Positions 42,997-53,052 of a stretch of 63,422 bases of DNA are shown piece after piece (the first letter of the stretch is position 1; every line of letters starts with the position of its first letter). This stretch comes from Bacteroidota bacterium (lineage in GTDB: Bacteria > Bacteroidota > Bacteroidia > CAILMK01). The stretch is from positions 1 to 63,422 of the forward strand of contig JABDBQ010000012.1 in assembly GCA_013288555.1 (NCBI GenBank). The letters run 5' to 3'. Under the pieces are notes generated by a model that was given only the letters and a program-made list of their open reading frames with translations, had not been told where the DNA came from and did not search any database. The position numbers and the translations under genes were made by a program.

Positions 42997-43722
42997 TTAC
43001 AAATCATCCAGGTAACGTGCACCTCCAATTTTATCCATGGCCCTTTCCACCCGTCCCTGTTTCCTTACGATATAGGCCGAAGGGTGCATGGCATTGTATA
43101 AAATCGGGTTTGGCAATATGGAAGCCAGCATGGCCGCTTCATTTTTACTTATCATTGAGGCATCTTTCTTAAAATACTTTTCAGATGCGGCTTCCACCCC
43201 AAAAATGCCATTTCCCATTTCGGCTACATTGAGGTACATCTGTAATATCCGCTCTTTGCCCCAGATGGTTTCTATAAGTACGGTAAAATAAGCTTCCAGT
43301 CCTTTTCGGATCCAGCTTCTGCCATTCCAGAGGAACACATTTTTAGCTACCTGCTGGCTGATGGTACTGCCACCCCTGATGCGTTTTCCTTTTTCATTAT
43401 GTTTGAAAGCCTGCTCTATGGCGTCAATATCAAAGCCATGATGGGTGGAGAAACTCTGGTCTTCTTCGGCGATGACAGCTACTTTTACCTGGCTTGATAT
43501 GTCGTCGTAAGATCTCCATTTGCAATAAACTGATTTTTGAACGGTGCCATAATCGGTTGAAGGAACCATAGCGCGCTTCACCATGAGAAGTGTGGTTACA
43601 GGCGGCATCCATTTCAGGTATATAACATAAAAAAGGCTTGAACTGAAAAAGAGAAAGGCAATGATTAAACCTGCTCTTACTATTTTCCGAAACCAGCTTT
43701 TCCGGGTTTGTTTTTGAAACAT
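42997..43722 (-). CDS. mtgA: Monofunctional peptidoglycan transglycosylase
   Basis: A GT51 enzyme of about 241 residues (from the ATG at 43722, MFQKQTRKSWF) that polymerises lipid II into glycan strands at the periplasmic face. One N-terminal membrane segment (AGLIIAFLFFSSSLFYVIYL) anchors it. Catalytic and conserved motifs: VIAEEDQSFSTHHGFD, GGSTISQQVAKNVFLW, KGLEAYFTVLIE and LNVAEMGNGIFGVEAAS. Length is normal for MtgA and there is no transpeptidase domain. It faces the upstream glycosyltransferase tail to tail. Confidence 0.93.
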   Translation of the reverse strand: MFQKQTRKSWFRKIVRAGLIIAFLFFSSSLFYVIYLKWMPPVTTLLMVKRAMVPSTDYGTVQKSVYCKWRSYDDISSQVKVAVIAEEDQSFSTHHGFDIDAIEQAFKHNEKGKRIRGGSTISQQVAKNVFLWNGRSWIRKGLEAYFTVLIETIWGKERILQMYLNVAEMGNGIFGVEAASEKYFKKDASMISKNEAAMLASILPNPILYNAMHPSAYIVRKQGRVERAMDKIGGARYLDDL

Positions 43723-43808
43723 GCTCAAAAATACAATTAGCGGGAAAGAAAACAATAGAACATGTTATCCCTGGGAATAAAATCAGAATATGTATTTGCG
43801 AAAACCGA

Positions 43809-46800
43809 TTACCTTACCAGGGTCACCGTACCGGTAAATGTATAAGCCCTACCCTCGTATCCGGTTGCTTTTATAACATAAACATAGGCATCCTGTGGCG
43901 ATTCAGTACCTTCGAAAGTACCATCCCATCCTTTGTCGGGATCAGAGGTGGAATACATTAACTGCCCCCAGCGATTGTAAACAGTCATTTCAAAAGTTGA
44001 ATAAGCACTTATTACAGGCTGGAAAGTATTGTTTTCTTCAGTTGAGAAATAATTAGGCTCAAATCCTACTATTTTCCGTCTTTCACCATGTTTATGGTTT
44101 GGTTTGAATACATTAGGAATATATATAATAAGCTCAGGTTTAACATATATCATTATAAAGGTATCCCCGGTACAACCTTTTGAATTCACACGTACCACAA
44201 CTTTAAAAGTACCCGTATCCCCATAGGAATATTGTGGATTTCTTTGCGTTGAAGACCCGTGTGCAGAATCGCCAAAAGTCCACTTGAAAGTGGTTTTTGG
44301 ATCAGTAAAATCAATACCAATGCTCTTAGGGTCGAATGAAAACTGAATCTGAGGTAAAGCAATGGTTGTGAACTGCGGGTTAGCTAAAATTACTGGTTTT
44401 GGCGTAGCGAAGGCAGTTATCCACCCTCTTTTTACCGTATCCTTTACACATCCGGAATCTGAAACCACTGTAAGGGTTACATTAAATTGCTGTGTGTCTT
44501 TTCCGTTGGTCACTTTGTACACATGGTATGGATTGGGTGTAGATGAATGAGCTGACCCATCACCAAAATCCCAATCAAAAGACTTAACCACCGTAGGATT
44601 GGTGGCCACCGTTACATTATCTACAGATACAGAATCTGAATTAAAATGAACAGCAAGCGGTTCGCAGCCTTCTCGGATAGAGGAGAAGATGACTGTTGGC
44701 GGCTGGTTGATGGTAAATAGCTTTGTTGCAGTGTAGGAAGTACAGGCACCAAGGTTGGATGCTTTTACGGATATATCAAATCCTCCTGCAAGTTGCTGAT
44801 TATTGGTCGGGGAATATGTAACGTCAGTGCTATCGGCATCTTTATTGATAAAACCCTGTCTTTGAACACCACCCGAACTCCATATCAGGCCAGTGGCGTT
44901 ATATTTCGTAGCTGTTAGTTCAAAACTTCCCAGACCCTGACCCTCGCACAAATTCGGAGCAGAATTAATCCTTACATAAGGCCTGCCATCGACTCTAATG
45001 TTGTGAGTATAGGTAACCTGGCAGAGGTTATGATTATAAGGCAATATAAATAATACAGGATTTGTATGAACTGTATCCGCCAGTGATGGGTCAAAATAAG
45101 TGACCTTTCCAGATGTATAAACTTCTTTACCTGCTGAGAATGAGCCGCCGGAAACAATTTTATTATTTGAAGTAGGAATAAGTGTAACCTTTGCGCGACT
45201 GACACAATAATCCCATAAAGAATCTGAGGTATGGAAAGCTACATTCTTGGGGGCAGAAACTACATACATACTGTCAGCCATTGTTGTAGGGCACATATGT
45301 CGCTGTACGTCGCCATAAGCAGTATAAGTTAAACGATGCCATCCTGACCCGGCCGAGTCTGCCAGGAAACTATAGGTTTGTGAATAAGAATCAAATTTGA
45401 GAGCATGTTTATTCGTTAAGTCACCTGGGGCAAACTGCCAGATTCCACTTTGGGGAGTCATGTTTGTAAATTGAACCGGAGACGCATTAAGACACAAAGA
45501 ATCAGGAGGGAATACTGTTACTATTGGATTGGTCCTTACTCTAATATAAACCGTGTCGCTGTTGCTGCATGAGGATTTGCCATTTATAGGCGGAGACTGG
45601 TATGAATATATCACTCCATAAACAGTATCTGAAATGCCGGCAACATTAGGATCAAACAAAACACTATCTCGGTTTTTAGAATAGGTAATGGCAGCGTTAG
45701 GTGTTCCTTTTAAGGCATACCACAATCCTCCCGATGGTGTTACGGCACTATTGCTAAGTAGATATTTTCCGTTAGCGGTGCAAATGGTTGTATCCGGCCC
45801 GGCACTTACCTGCGGCTGGTTACTAATTGTAATGTGAATAGAGTCATCTGTTACACATCTGAACTGGTTTACGTACAAGTAATGCACAAAACCCAACACG
45901 TGGTTATTATCCGTCCTGCCCAAGATAGAAGGGTATAAAAAATTATTAACTACCGCAGACGGATTTCTTGGATAATACCAGGTGCCATTCTGATGATTCT
46001 TGTCTACCCATGGCGGGCTGGTACCAAGCTGATAAGCAGGATCCTCAATGCACTTTGGCTTTAATGAGTCTAATATGGGATGCGTAGGGGTATTTACAGT
46101 AACGTTAATATAATTCGTGTCAGTACAGGTTAATCCATGCTGGCTTTGTCTTATTACGACTTTAAAGTCAGCCTGAACGCCATAGCCATATTTTGCCTCC
46201 GCTAAAAATTTATAAACGGGTGCCGTGCTTATTGTTTTATCATGGATAACATCAATCCAAGTATAAGACGCTCCTGATCCTCCGATACCAGCGTGTAGTT
46301 TTACTGAATCACCAAGACAAACTGTAGTATCTAAGCCTCTGACCTGCACAAGAGGGTTAAAAAATACGCTTACAGAATCAGTACCCGGGCAACCTATAGA
46401 ATCCTGAACCGAAACTGTATATATGCCGGAATCAGCAACGATAATAGTATCACCTCTAAACTGGTTTCTTAGGGTATCTTTTCCATTTATCCATGTCCAG
46501 TTTGCAATGGGCATATGTTTTAGTCCGGTAGTAAGCATGATTCCTTTTCCCCAGCACCCTCTTTTGTCCGGTCCAATGTTCGGTTTAGGCAGGGGAATTA
46601 CTCTTATCTTTATAGAATCGTAATTTGGACACCCTTCATCAAATAAATTAACCCTGAAAGCCGTATCGTGAGTAATTGTTTCGGTGATGGTTTGGCTCCC
46701 ATTATTACTGCTATCTTTGGAACTTAGGTTCCACCAAATACTAAGGGGTTTTTTTGTATTGATAAGTTTTGCAGTGACTGATATTGTGGGGGCGTTATCA

Positions 46801-48359
46801 CAAACTGCCGTGTCTTTTGGCAATAATATGCCGGGAAATGGGGCAATAGTAACGCTATCAGCATAAGACCTGATGCAACCATTCGGACCGGTTACCACCA
46901 ATGTATAATGATAAGTACCTCCGGCATTATATTGATAGGATGTCGTCCGTCCGACATGATAGAGTGGCCCATGGCCCGCCGCCCCCTGGCCCACCCACAG
47001 ATAATTGGTGATAGCTGTCGCCGAGGCCTTATCCGGGCTCGCCTGGAAATAAACCATTCCGCATTTTTGTACAGTGGCTGAATAATCGGCTTTTGGTGCT
47101 GCAATAACATAAATACTGAAAGCCTTCGACGATCTTCCCGGAACGGGACAGGCGTTGTCAATGGCGGTGGCAACAAAAGTATATGGATAGGATCGAACGT
47201 CCTTATCAGTTGGGAACCAACAAAATACAGCAGTTGGCCATTTCTGTCCATTGGGGATAACCGTAAAACTTGCACCACTCATGGTGCCGGGGTTATTCCA
47301 CGATAAATAATCCGTATCAGGAAGATCCAGGTCAAATGCCTTCACCTGGAAACAGGTTTGCTGATCAGCACAAATTTTTTCTGAAAATGTTGTTCCCCCG
47401 TTTATACCAGGTATAATGGGGGGGTGATTATTTGGGCAATCAATGACGATAATCTGCATATCCCGCCTGATTTCGCCTATTTTGCGGTAGGTGCCTGTAG
47501 AGTCCTTACGATATTCACTCACAGCAAGGGCTATGACAGTAACATCCGGCTTGACTGCTTTAAAAAAGATATCACCTGTTGTAGAATCAAGATGGAAGCC
47601 TTTACATGATGATGGTGGATTCCATACACCGCCTGTATTTGGAAATCCATCATAATCGAGAGGCTTAAGATAAGTGTAATCTCCTGACCATGGGGTAGTT
47701 GACCCTGCTCCGGTTAATGGTGCCGTAAATGCATAAGACAAAGAATCAGGGGCGCCTGTAGACCCGCGATCCACATCATTGGCACCCGGGTTATATGTAA
47801 TACACTGACCGGTGCAGTAAATAGCAACCGGCGGTTCAGAAAAATATGGCGAATTATCGCAATACCCAAAAGTGCAACGGCTCATTTGAGAAGTAATATA
47901 ATAATCGGCCCAGGTGGCACCTGTCGTGATTCCTGCACTTCGGCAACATTGTTCCCATGAAATCTGGTAATCGCAACAGCCTTTTGGCAATACGACTTTA
48001 GCCGTAATAAAATATTGCTGAATTCCATATGGGAACACGCATGTTTTATCAGAGCATCTGTCGCAGCTTCTGCTACATACCGGGGTGATATCAGCCCCAC
48101 CCGAACCGGTACCATTTACGGTAGAATCACTAAAAACATCAGGGCAATTTCCAACCGGCTTAAGTACAAAAGGTGAGTTGACGAATGCAATACCATTGCA
48201 GTCCCGGTAGTCCACAATGGTGATTTTAAATGTATCGCCACCAAGACAGGTCCAATAGATATCAGACCCCACCATATGGTCAGCCCTGGCATTGAAAACA
48301 ACCCCGGAAACCATGACTGCAGTAAAAAACAGAAAAGTAAAAAATCTTTTCATAGGCAA
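43809..48359 (-). CDS. Giant PKD/Ig-like secreted protein, type B type IX sorting domain
   Basis: A 1516-residue surface protein with signal peptide (about 1-26). The N-terminal region (30-330) is Cys-rich: repeated CC and Cys pairs (CCDYQISWEQCCRSAG) suggest disulfides. Then come many PKD- or Ig-like units of 80-100 residues, each with phrases such as DTAVCDNAP, DTTVCLGDSVKLHAG and WDFGDGSAHSSTP, typical of repetitive Bacteroidota adhesins. The last 90 residues form the type B sorting domain (YIPNVFKPNHKHGERR, VYNRWGQLMYSTSDPDKGWD). It is likely to be a cell-surface adhesin or stalk-like protein. Its neighbours do not indicate a specific role. Confidence 0.88.
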   Translation of the reverse strand: MPMKRFFTFLFFTAVMVSGVVFNARADHMVGSDIYWTCLGGDTFKITIVDYRDCNGIAFVNSPFVLKPVGNCPDVFSDSTVNGTGSGGADITPVCSRSCDRCSDKTCVFPYGIQQYFITAKVVLPKGCCDYQISWEQCCRSAGITTGATWADYYITSQMSRCTFGYCDNSPYFSEPPVAIYCTGQCITYNPGANDVDRGSTGAPDSLSYAFTAPLTGAGSTTPWSGDYTYLKPLDYDGFPNTGGVWNPPSSCKGFHLDSTTGDIFFKAVKPDVTVIALAVSEYRKDSTGTYRKIGEIRRDMQIIVIDCPNNHPPIIPGINGGTTFSEKICADQQTCFQVKAFDLDLPDTDYLSWNNPGTMSGASFTVIPNGQKWPTAVFCWFPTDKDVRSYPYTFVATAIDNACPVPGRSSKAFSIYVIAAPKADYSATVQKCGMVYFQASPDKASATAITNYLWVGQGAAGHGPLYHVGRTTSYQYNAGGTYHYTLVVTGPNGCIRSYADSVTIAPFPGILLPKDTAVCDNAPTISVTAKLINTKKPLSIWWNLSSKDSSNNGSQTITETITHDTAFRVNLFDEGCPNYDSIKIRVIPLPKPNIGPDKRGCWGKGIMLTTGLKHMPIANWTWINGKDTLRNQFRGDTIIVADSGIYTVSVQDSIGCPGTDSVSVFFNPLVQVRGLDTTVCLGDSVKLHAGIGGSGASYTWIDVIHDKTISTAPVYKFLAEAKYGYGVQADFKVVIRQSQHGLTCTDTNYINVTVNTPTHPILDSLKPKCIEDPAYQLGTSPPWVDKNHQNGTWYYPRNPSAVVNNFLYPSILGRTDNNHVLGFVHYLYVNQFRCVTDDSIHITISNQPQVSAGPDTTICTANGKYLLSNSAVTPSGGLWYALKGTPNAAITYSKNRDSVLFDPNVAGISDTVYGVIYSYQSPPINGKSSCSNSDTVYIRVRTNPIVTVFPPDSLCLNASPVQFTNMTPQSGIWQFAPGDLTNKHALKFDSYSQTYSFLADSAGSGWHRLTYTAYGDVQRHMCPTTMADSMYVVSAPKNVAFHTSDSLWDYCVSRAKVTLIPTSNNKIVSGGSFSAGKEVYTSGKVTYFDPSLADTVHTNPVLFILPYNHNLCQVTYTHNIRVDGRPYVRINSAPNLCEGQGLGSFELTATKYNATGLIWSSGGVQRQGFINKDADSTDVTYSPTNNQQLAGGFDISVKASNLGACTSYTATKLFTINQPPTVIFSSIREGCEPLAVHFNSDSVSVDNVTVATNPTVVKSFDWDFGDGSAHSSTPNPYHVYKVTNGKDTQQFNVTLTVVSDSGCVKDTVKRGWITAFATPKPVILANPQFTTIALPQIQFSFDPKSIGIDFTDPKTTFKWTFGDSAHGSSTQRNPQYSYGDTGTFKVVVRVNSKGCTGDTFIMIYVKPELIIYIPNVFKPNHKHGERRKIVGFEPNYFSTEENNTFQPVISAYSTFEMTVYNRWGQLMYSTSDPDKGWDGTFEGTESPQDAYVYVIKATGYEGRAYTFTGTVTLVR

Positions 48360-48844
48360 GACAGGAAGTATTTTGGCAGAATTAAAAACAATCTTTGCTT
48401 TTAATTTGAGGACATCATAATTGCGACAAATTTATTAAAGGCTATTTGCTTGTATTTAAATATTTTATATAACCGGTTTTCTAATGAATTTAAACTTTCC
48501 CTTGAGATTATCGATAAAATGTAATTTACAACTTCAGGGTTTTAATCAAAATTTGTATGATCGGGTAATGCCATTTATTCAAATCTACGATTAATTAAAT
48601 AAAAAAGATCTTCTAACTATTTTTTTCTATGAAATTAATTATTTTCCATTCCTCAATTCTAAACCGAAAGACTTTCCGAAAAACCAAAACGAGAAAGTAC
48701 CGGCATAATAAACGATTGTAAAGTTATGTAAAATTTATTAACGACCAAAACCTTAACTTTTCTTTAACATTTCAAAGCTGATTTGGGTTTCATTAAGTCC
48801 TTATATCCGGAAATTTGAGGAGCGATATTAGGGAAATCGATATT
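48360..48844. other. 485-base AT-rich intergenic region
   Basis: Upstream region of the giant adhesin and downstream region of the membrane glycosyltransferase. No gene, tRNA or long inverted repeat is seen. It presumably holds the adhesin promoter and a long leader, but no clear TTG/TANNTTTG pair was found on the minus strand. Confidence 0.4.
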
Positions 48845-50263
48845 TTACAACTTATAAAGGACAAAATCATCATTTCTAAAGATGACTGTATATGGTAGCA
48901 GCGGAGCATAAGATTCATGCTTATTGATTATTAACACTTTACATCCTTTGCTTTTTATTTTATCAAGATAAGACACATTTACCTGGCCGCTATCCTCAAG
49001 ATTCCAGCCCTTGCGATGTGCCAGATAAATCTGCTGTGGATTGGGGCCGCAATTTATGGCAATCAGATCATGTTTACCGACATATTTCGAAACCAGGGGT
49101 TCGAGTCCGAGTTTGTATCTTTGATCATTGTTTATCCTGAATTCAGGCAGGGCATTTAAGATCACTTCGCAAGCGATTGCAAATGCAAGCAGATTTCGAA
49201 AAACCGGTTTTTTTATTTCACTCAGCAGATAACCGACCAGCATTGCCATTACGGGTACAAATGGCATGATATAATAATTATGATGATAAAATGCAAAACC
49301 TGCCTTTAAAATAAACACCAGGAAAGCCGCAGAACAAAGGCCTGTAACCCATAACAGCCTTTTTTGATTTTTAATAATGCTAAGTATAAGTCCTCCTATG
49401 CATAAACTGAAACCTATATAATTCAACGCTGCAAAATAGAATTTCTCAAATGCCTGCCCTGAATGGGAAGCAATTTCCTGCGCTCCTATGCGCATGGATG
49501 TTCCCATGTAATAGTGCCAGAATCCAAACTCCTTTACCAGGTAGGGTACCCATATAAAATACCACCAAACGACTGGAATCATGATGATTGCAAAAACCAC
49601 GGTCATAAAGAACTTCCTGACAAATGGGATATCCCTGCTCAAAAAAGGGAGGACAAGAACAACAAATAGATATCCGGCAGGGATTTTACTCATAATGCCG
49701 CAGAAACCGAAGATTGAAAAAAGCAAAAGCTGCCATCTTCTCCCATCAAACAAATAATTCAGCCCAAAATATAAGGCTCCTAAAACGAGTGCCAGGCTGA
49801 ACGTATCCGGCATTGTTTTTCTGGAATAAGCAAACCATAGTGAATTCAATAAAACAAATGAGGCGTAAAAAGCCATTCGGCGGTTGAAATACTTTTTAAG
49901 GATTTTGTAAAACCAGTAGATGCCAAATGAAGAAACCAATAGATTGATCAACCTGCCATACCAGTCGGCCCAGCCAAATATTTTTGCTATCAAATAAATA
50001 AGATAGTTGAATAAAGGGAATTCAGTTCCGGTAATTCCGGTTTTATCGCCGGCCATATCCACCCTTGGATAAAAAATATTTGGATCCTCTTCATAAAAGT
50101 TCCTCGAAACCATCAAACCGGTGCATTGTCTCCAGTTATGCGCAATTTCCAGCGGTGGCTGGGTAATGTGAAAAAGCCTTATGACAAAATACAAGACAAT
50201 CCAAAACCTTATATCTGAAAAGATAGGGGCAGCGAAAAATTTTGTAATCCTTGAATAATTCAT
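48845..50263 (-). CDS. Polytopic membrane glycosyltransferase, GT39/ArnT-like
   Basis: A 472-residue (from ATG 50263) GT-C fold protein with about ten membrane helices and a short periplasmic tail. An acidic loop after the first helix (RNFYEEDPNIFYPR, about 55-68) holds the likely catalytic acids, as in PMT/ArnT enzymes that use polyprenyl-linked sugar donors. The start at 50263 is chosen because TACCTTTG (50272-50279 on the minus strand) lies just upstream; an earlier start at 50305 would lie before that promoter element. It could decorate lipid or protein with sugar in the periplasm. Confidence 0.78.
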   Translation of the reverse strand: MNYSRITKFFAAPIFSDIRFWIVLYFVIRLFHITQPPLEIAHNWRQCTGLMVSRNFYEEDPNIFYPRVDMAGDKTGITGTEFPLFNYLIYLIAKIFGWADWYGRLINLLVSSFGIYWFYKILKKYFNRRMAFYASFVLLNSLWFAYSRKTMPDTFSLALVLGALYFGLNYLFDGRRWQLLLFSIFGFCGIMSKIPAGYLFVVLVLPFLSRDIPFVRKFFMTVVFAIIMIPVVWWYFIWVPYLVKEFGFWHYYMGTSMRIGAQEIASHSGQAFEKFYFAALNYIGFSLCIGGLILSIIKNQKRLLWVTGLCSAAFLVFILKAGFAFYHHNYYIMPFVPVMAMLVGYLLSEIKKPVFRNLLAFAIACEVILNALPEFRINNDQRYKLGLEPLVSKYVGKHDLIAINCGPNPQQIYLAHRKGWNLEDSGQVNVSYLDKIKSKGCKVLIINKHESYAPLLPYTVIFRNDDFVLYKL

Positions 50264-50271
50264 TCTAACGG

Positions 50272-50279
50272 CAAAGGTA
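50272..50279 (-). promoter_or_regulatory. Candidate -7 element of the GT39-like gene
   Basis: TACCTTTG on the minus strand fits TANNTTTG, 8 bases before the ATG at 50263, implying a leaderless or nearly leaderless mRNA. No TTG is at the usual distance upstream. Confidence 0.4.
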
Positions 50280-50376
50280 TTGGTTTTGCACACAGACCGA
50301 TTCATTGAAACTTAATACTATTGACAGATCTCAAATCAGCTATTCCGTTAATTTTGCATGAATTTGTCTTTTGTTA

Positions 50377-51210
50377 ATGGTGTTTGAGTCTCAAACTCAG
50401 GTATTGAATATTAGTAAAAAAATATGGGTAGCCTTTTTCCCTGTCATGCTTGTCAGCCTGATAGGATATGGACAGGATAATTATGAAATCCAGGTTTATG
50501 GTTCAGACCTCGTACCAGTAAATAATACGATGTTCGAACTGCATAGCAACTACACAGCTATTGGATCTACTATAGTGAACGATGGCGTGAGGCCAACCCA
50601 GGGGGCAGTGCATGAAACAGTAGAAATTACACATGGATTTACGCCATGGCTTGAGGTAGGTTTTTACTATTTCAGCAGCTACAATCCACATTATGGATAC
50701 GACTGGGTTGGCGATCATATTCGTCCGCGGATATCGATACCTGAAAGTATGAACTGGCCGGTAGGGCTGAGTCTGTCGGCTGAATTCGGGTATCAGAGAC
50801 AGGCATACAGCAGCGATGAATATACCCTGGAAATCAGACCTATAATCGATAAAAAAATAGGGAAATGGTATTTTTCGTTAAATCCTGTCCTTGATGATGC
50901 TTTCAAAGGTACTGATGCGGGCAAGGGTTCTGAATTTTCTCCTGATTTCAAATTCAGCTATGATGTCACCAAAGAAATAGCATTTGGCCTGGAATATTAT
51001 GGTTCTTGGGGGCCGGTCACTGGTTTCTTTCCATACCAACAACAACAGCACCAGGTATTCCCTGCTATTGACCTTAATCTTTCTCCAGAATGGGAATTTA
51101 ACTTCGGAGTTGGTAAAGGATTTACAAGTTCAACAGATGGTTTGATTTTTAAAATGATTTTGGGCAGGAGATTAGATGGCAATTCCGGGCATAAAATGAA
51201 GAATCCCTGA
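50377..51210 (+). CDS. Hypothetical outer-membrane-type protein
   Basis: Not assigned to a family. About 277 residues: a signal peptide with a long polar start (hydrophobic WVAFFPVMLVSLIGYG) and then a beta-rich mature part with alternating strands (LEVGFYYFSSYNPHYGYDWV, GLSLSAEFGYQ, YTLEIRPIIDKK, WEFNFGVGKGFT). Such patterns fit an outer-membrane beta-barrel like those in Bacteroidota transporters or sensors. ATG 50377 is preferred to the TTG six bases upstream. A TAATTTTG element is at 50349-50356. Confidence 0.6.
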   Translation: MVFESQTQVLNISKKIWVAFFPVMLVSLIGYGQDNYEIQVYGSDLVPVNNTMFELHSNYTAIGSTIVNDGVRPTQGAVHETVEITHGFTPWLEVGFYYFSSYNPHYGYDWVGDHIRPRISIPESMNWPVGLSLSAEFGYQRQAYSSDEYTLEIRPIIDKKIGKWYFSLNPVLDDAFKGTDAGKGSEFSPDFKFSYDVTKEIAFGLEYYGSWGPVTGFFPYQQQQHQVFPAIDLNLSPEWEFNFGVGKGFTSSTDGLIFKMILGRRLDGNSGHKMKNP

Positions 51211-51275
51211 CCATAATCAGATTATCCGTATTTTGCGTTCCGAATTTTTAATTCTATTACAATTTCCTGTAATTC

Positions 51276-52733
51276 ATGAATCAGGGCAAGCCTATAACCA
51301 GGTATTTCATATTCAGTTGCCTCGCCTTGCTTTTTATTCTTCCGTTAGTCCAGGGTAAATTTGGAATCATAAAATTATCTCCATTAAAAGGCGCTTTTGT
51401 ACCTGCTGTAGAAGATACTTTTTCTTCAAAAAAGTGGTTTTCCGGAGAATACCAGAATCACACAGAAAAATATCTTAATCAGGCATTTGGCTTCAGAAAT
51501 TTGCTTGTACGAATCAACAATCAGCTCGATTTTTCAATTTTCAATAACACCAATCTCAATTCTGTTATCCCGGGCAAGAATAATTATCTCTTTACTTATG
51601 AATATATTAAGGCTTATAGAGGATATGATTATACTGGTGAAAAGATTGCAAATGAGGATATGAGGCAGTTAAAATTTATCCAGACTGAATTGGCTCTTAT
51701 GAATAAGACACTCATTGTCATTTTTGCACCCGGTAAAGCGAGCTATTATCCTGAATACCTACCTGATAGTTGCAGCAAAGAAGGAGACCATACCAATTAC
51801 AAACTTTACCCTGAACTCGTCGAAAAATGGGGGATAAATAACGTCAATTTCCGAAAGTATTTTCTTGATCAAAAAAAACAATCTGCCTATCCTTTATTCT
51901 CAAAAAACGGGACACATTGGAGCGAATATGCTGCCTGTCTTGTTATGGATTCACTTATTTCTTATATTGATAATATGAGAAATATCACGATGCCTCATTT
52001 TAAATGGAATAATATCGCTGAATCAGATCAGGATACAGGTTTTGATAATGATATTGTCAATGCTATGAACATGATGTACAATCCTATCCATGAAAAAATG
52101 GGATATCCTCAAACATCCATTATTGCAGAACCGGATAATATCAAACCTTCAATACTTGCGGTTGGAGACAGTTATTTTGGCACATTATGGTATCTAAATA
52201 TAAATAAGGTTTTCTCAGGCTATCATTTTAGTTATTACAATCAAAAAATGTTTCCTGAATCATTTGACCATGAAATAAATACAGATCAATTTTCATTGAA
52301 AAAAGAAATTGCCGATCATGATGTAATTGTTATTGAAGCAACCGAATCAAACCTGAATGCACTTGGCTGGGGGTTTATTGGTAATCTTTATGATATGTTA
52401 AGAGGTGATAGTCATCGGTTTGACCCAACATCTAATCTTATTGTAAACCAAGAAAAATATATCCGTTCAGATAAGAACTGGATGGCTGAGATTGAAAAAA
52501 AGGCAAGACAAAACCATATCAGTACTGACTCCATGATCATATTAGATGCGATATGGGCGAAAAGAAATGAATTCGACTCAAAAGTCCAGAAAGCATATAA
52601 TGAAATCAAAAATAACATTGCTTTGATTCACCGGCTCGAAATAAAGGCCAAAGAAAAAAATACAAGCGTTGATACCATAATCAGGAGGGAAGCGATTTGC
52701 GTCGCAGATAAGGATTATGATAAAATGAGATAA
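51276..52733 (+). CDS. AlgJ/AlgX-like SGNH acetyltransferase-type protein
   Basis: A 485-residue exported or membrane-anchored protein with one N-terminal hydrophobic helix (RYFIFSCLALLFILPLVQG, 9-27). It resembles the AlgJ/AlgX group that O-acetylates polysaccharides in the periplasm: PSILAVGDSYFGTLW carries the Ser299 of the GDS block, and NGTHWSEYAA (211-220) the second conserved block. The C-terminal 60 residues form a charged coiled coil. In alginate-type systems it works with a membrane O-acyltransferase (AlgI); none is adjacent here, so the substrate is unclear. Confidence 0.78.
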   Translation: MNQGKPITRYFIFSCLALLFILPLVQGKFGIIKLSPLKGAFVPAVEDTFSSKKWFSGEYQNHTEKYLNQAFGFRNLLVRINNQLDFSIFNNTNLNSVIPGKNNYLFTYEYIKAYRGYDYTGEKIANEDMRQLKFIQTELALMNKTLIVIFAPGKASYYPEYLPDSCSKEGDHTNYKLYPELVEKWGINNVNFRKYFLDQKKQSAYPLFSKNGTHWSEYAACLVMDSLISYIDNMRNITMPHFKWNNIAESDQDTGFDNDIVNAMNMMYNPIHEKMGYPQTSIIAEPDNIKPSILAVGDSYFGTLWYLNINKVFSGYHFSYYNQKMFPESFDHEINTDQFSLKKEIADHDVIVIEATESNLNALGWGFIGNLYDMLRGDSHRFDPTSNLIVNQEKYIRSDKNWMAEIEKKARQNHISTDSMIILDAIWAKRNEFDSKVQKAYNEIKNNIALIHRLEIKAKEKNTSVDTIIRREAICVADKDYDKMR

Positions 52734-52794
52734 TAACTATAAAAGTGGAATCTGTAGTTTTATCATTTATTTATTCAGGAACCTGATTTCCTGT

Positions 52795-52802
52795 TATCTT
52801 TG
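52795..52802 (+). promoter_or_regulatory. Candidate -7 element of the DUF433 gene
   Basis: TATCTTTG lies 21 bases before the ATG at 52824. No matching -33 TTG is visible, so it is a weak call. Confidence 0.35.
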
Positions 52803-52823
52803 TTGTATAGTTATAAAATAGCT

Positions 52824-53051
52824 ATGAAAGATTTCGAAAAATATATATCAATTGAACCGAATATCCGGTTTGGCAAGCCATGTATTATAAATACGAGGAT
52901 AACTGTTACTGATATTCTGAATTGGCTTTCTTCAGGGATGAGTTTTGAAGAAATCCTTGAGGATTTTCCTGAACTTACCATGGAAGAGATCAGGGCGGCC
53001 CTTGCATTTTCTGCGCACCGCGAAAGCATCCCTAAAATTATAGCCGCCTGA
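52824..53051 (+). CDS. DUF433 antitoxin-like protein
   Basis: A 75-residue protein (ATG 52824, MKDFEKYISIEPNIRFGKPC). FGKPCIINTRITVTDILNWL and EEILEDFPELTMEEIRAAL are the DUF433 winged-helix signature. DUF433 genes are usually the antitoxin partner of a DUF5615 PIN-like protein, and one follows 1 base later. It probably binds its own promoter and the toxin. Confidence 0.85.
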   Translation: MKDFEKYISIEPNIRFGKPCIINTRITVTDILNWLSSGMSFEEILEDFPELTMEEIRAALAFSAHRESIPKIIAA

Positions 53052-53052
53052 T

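Noticed and set aside
47200-47290. Antisense frames inside the giant secreted proteins
   Set aside because: Long repetitive genes yield many antisense open frames; none has family features.
48360-48844. A regulatory RNA or gene in the 485-base gap
   Set aside because: I saw no stem-loop series, no conserved motif and no open frame of useful size.
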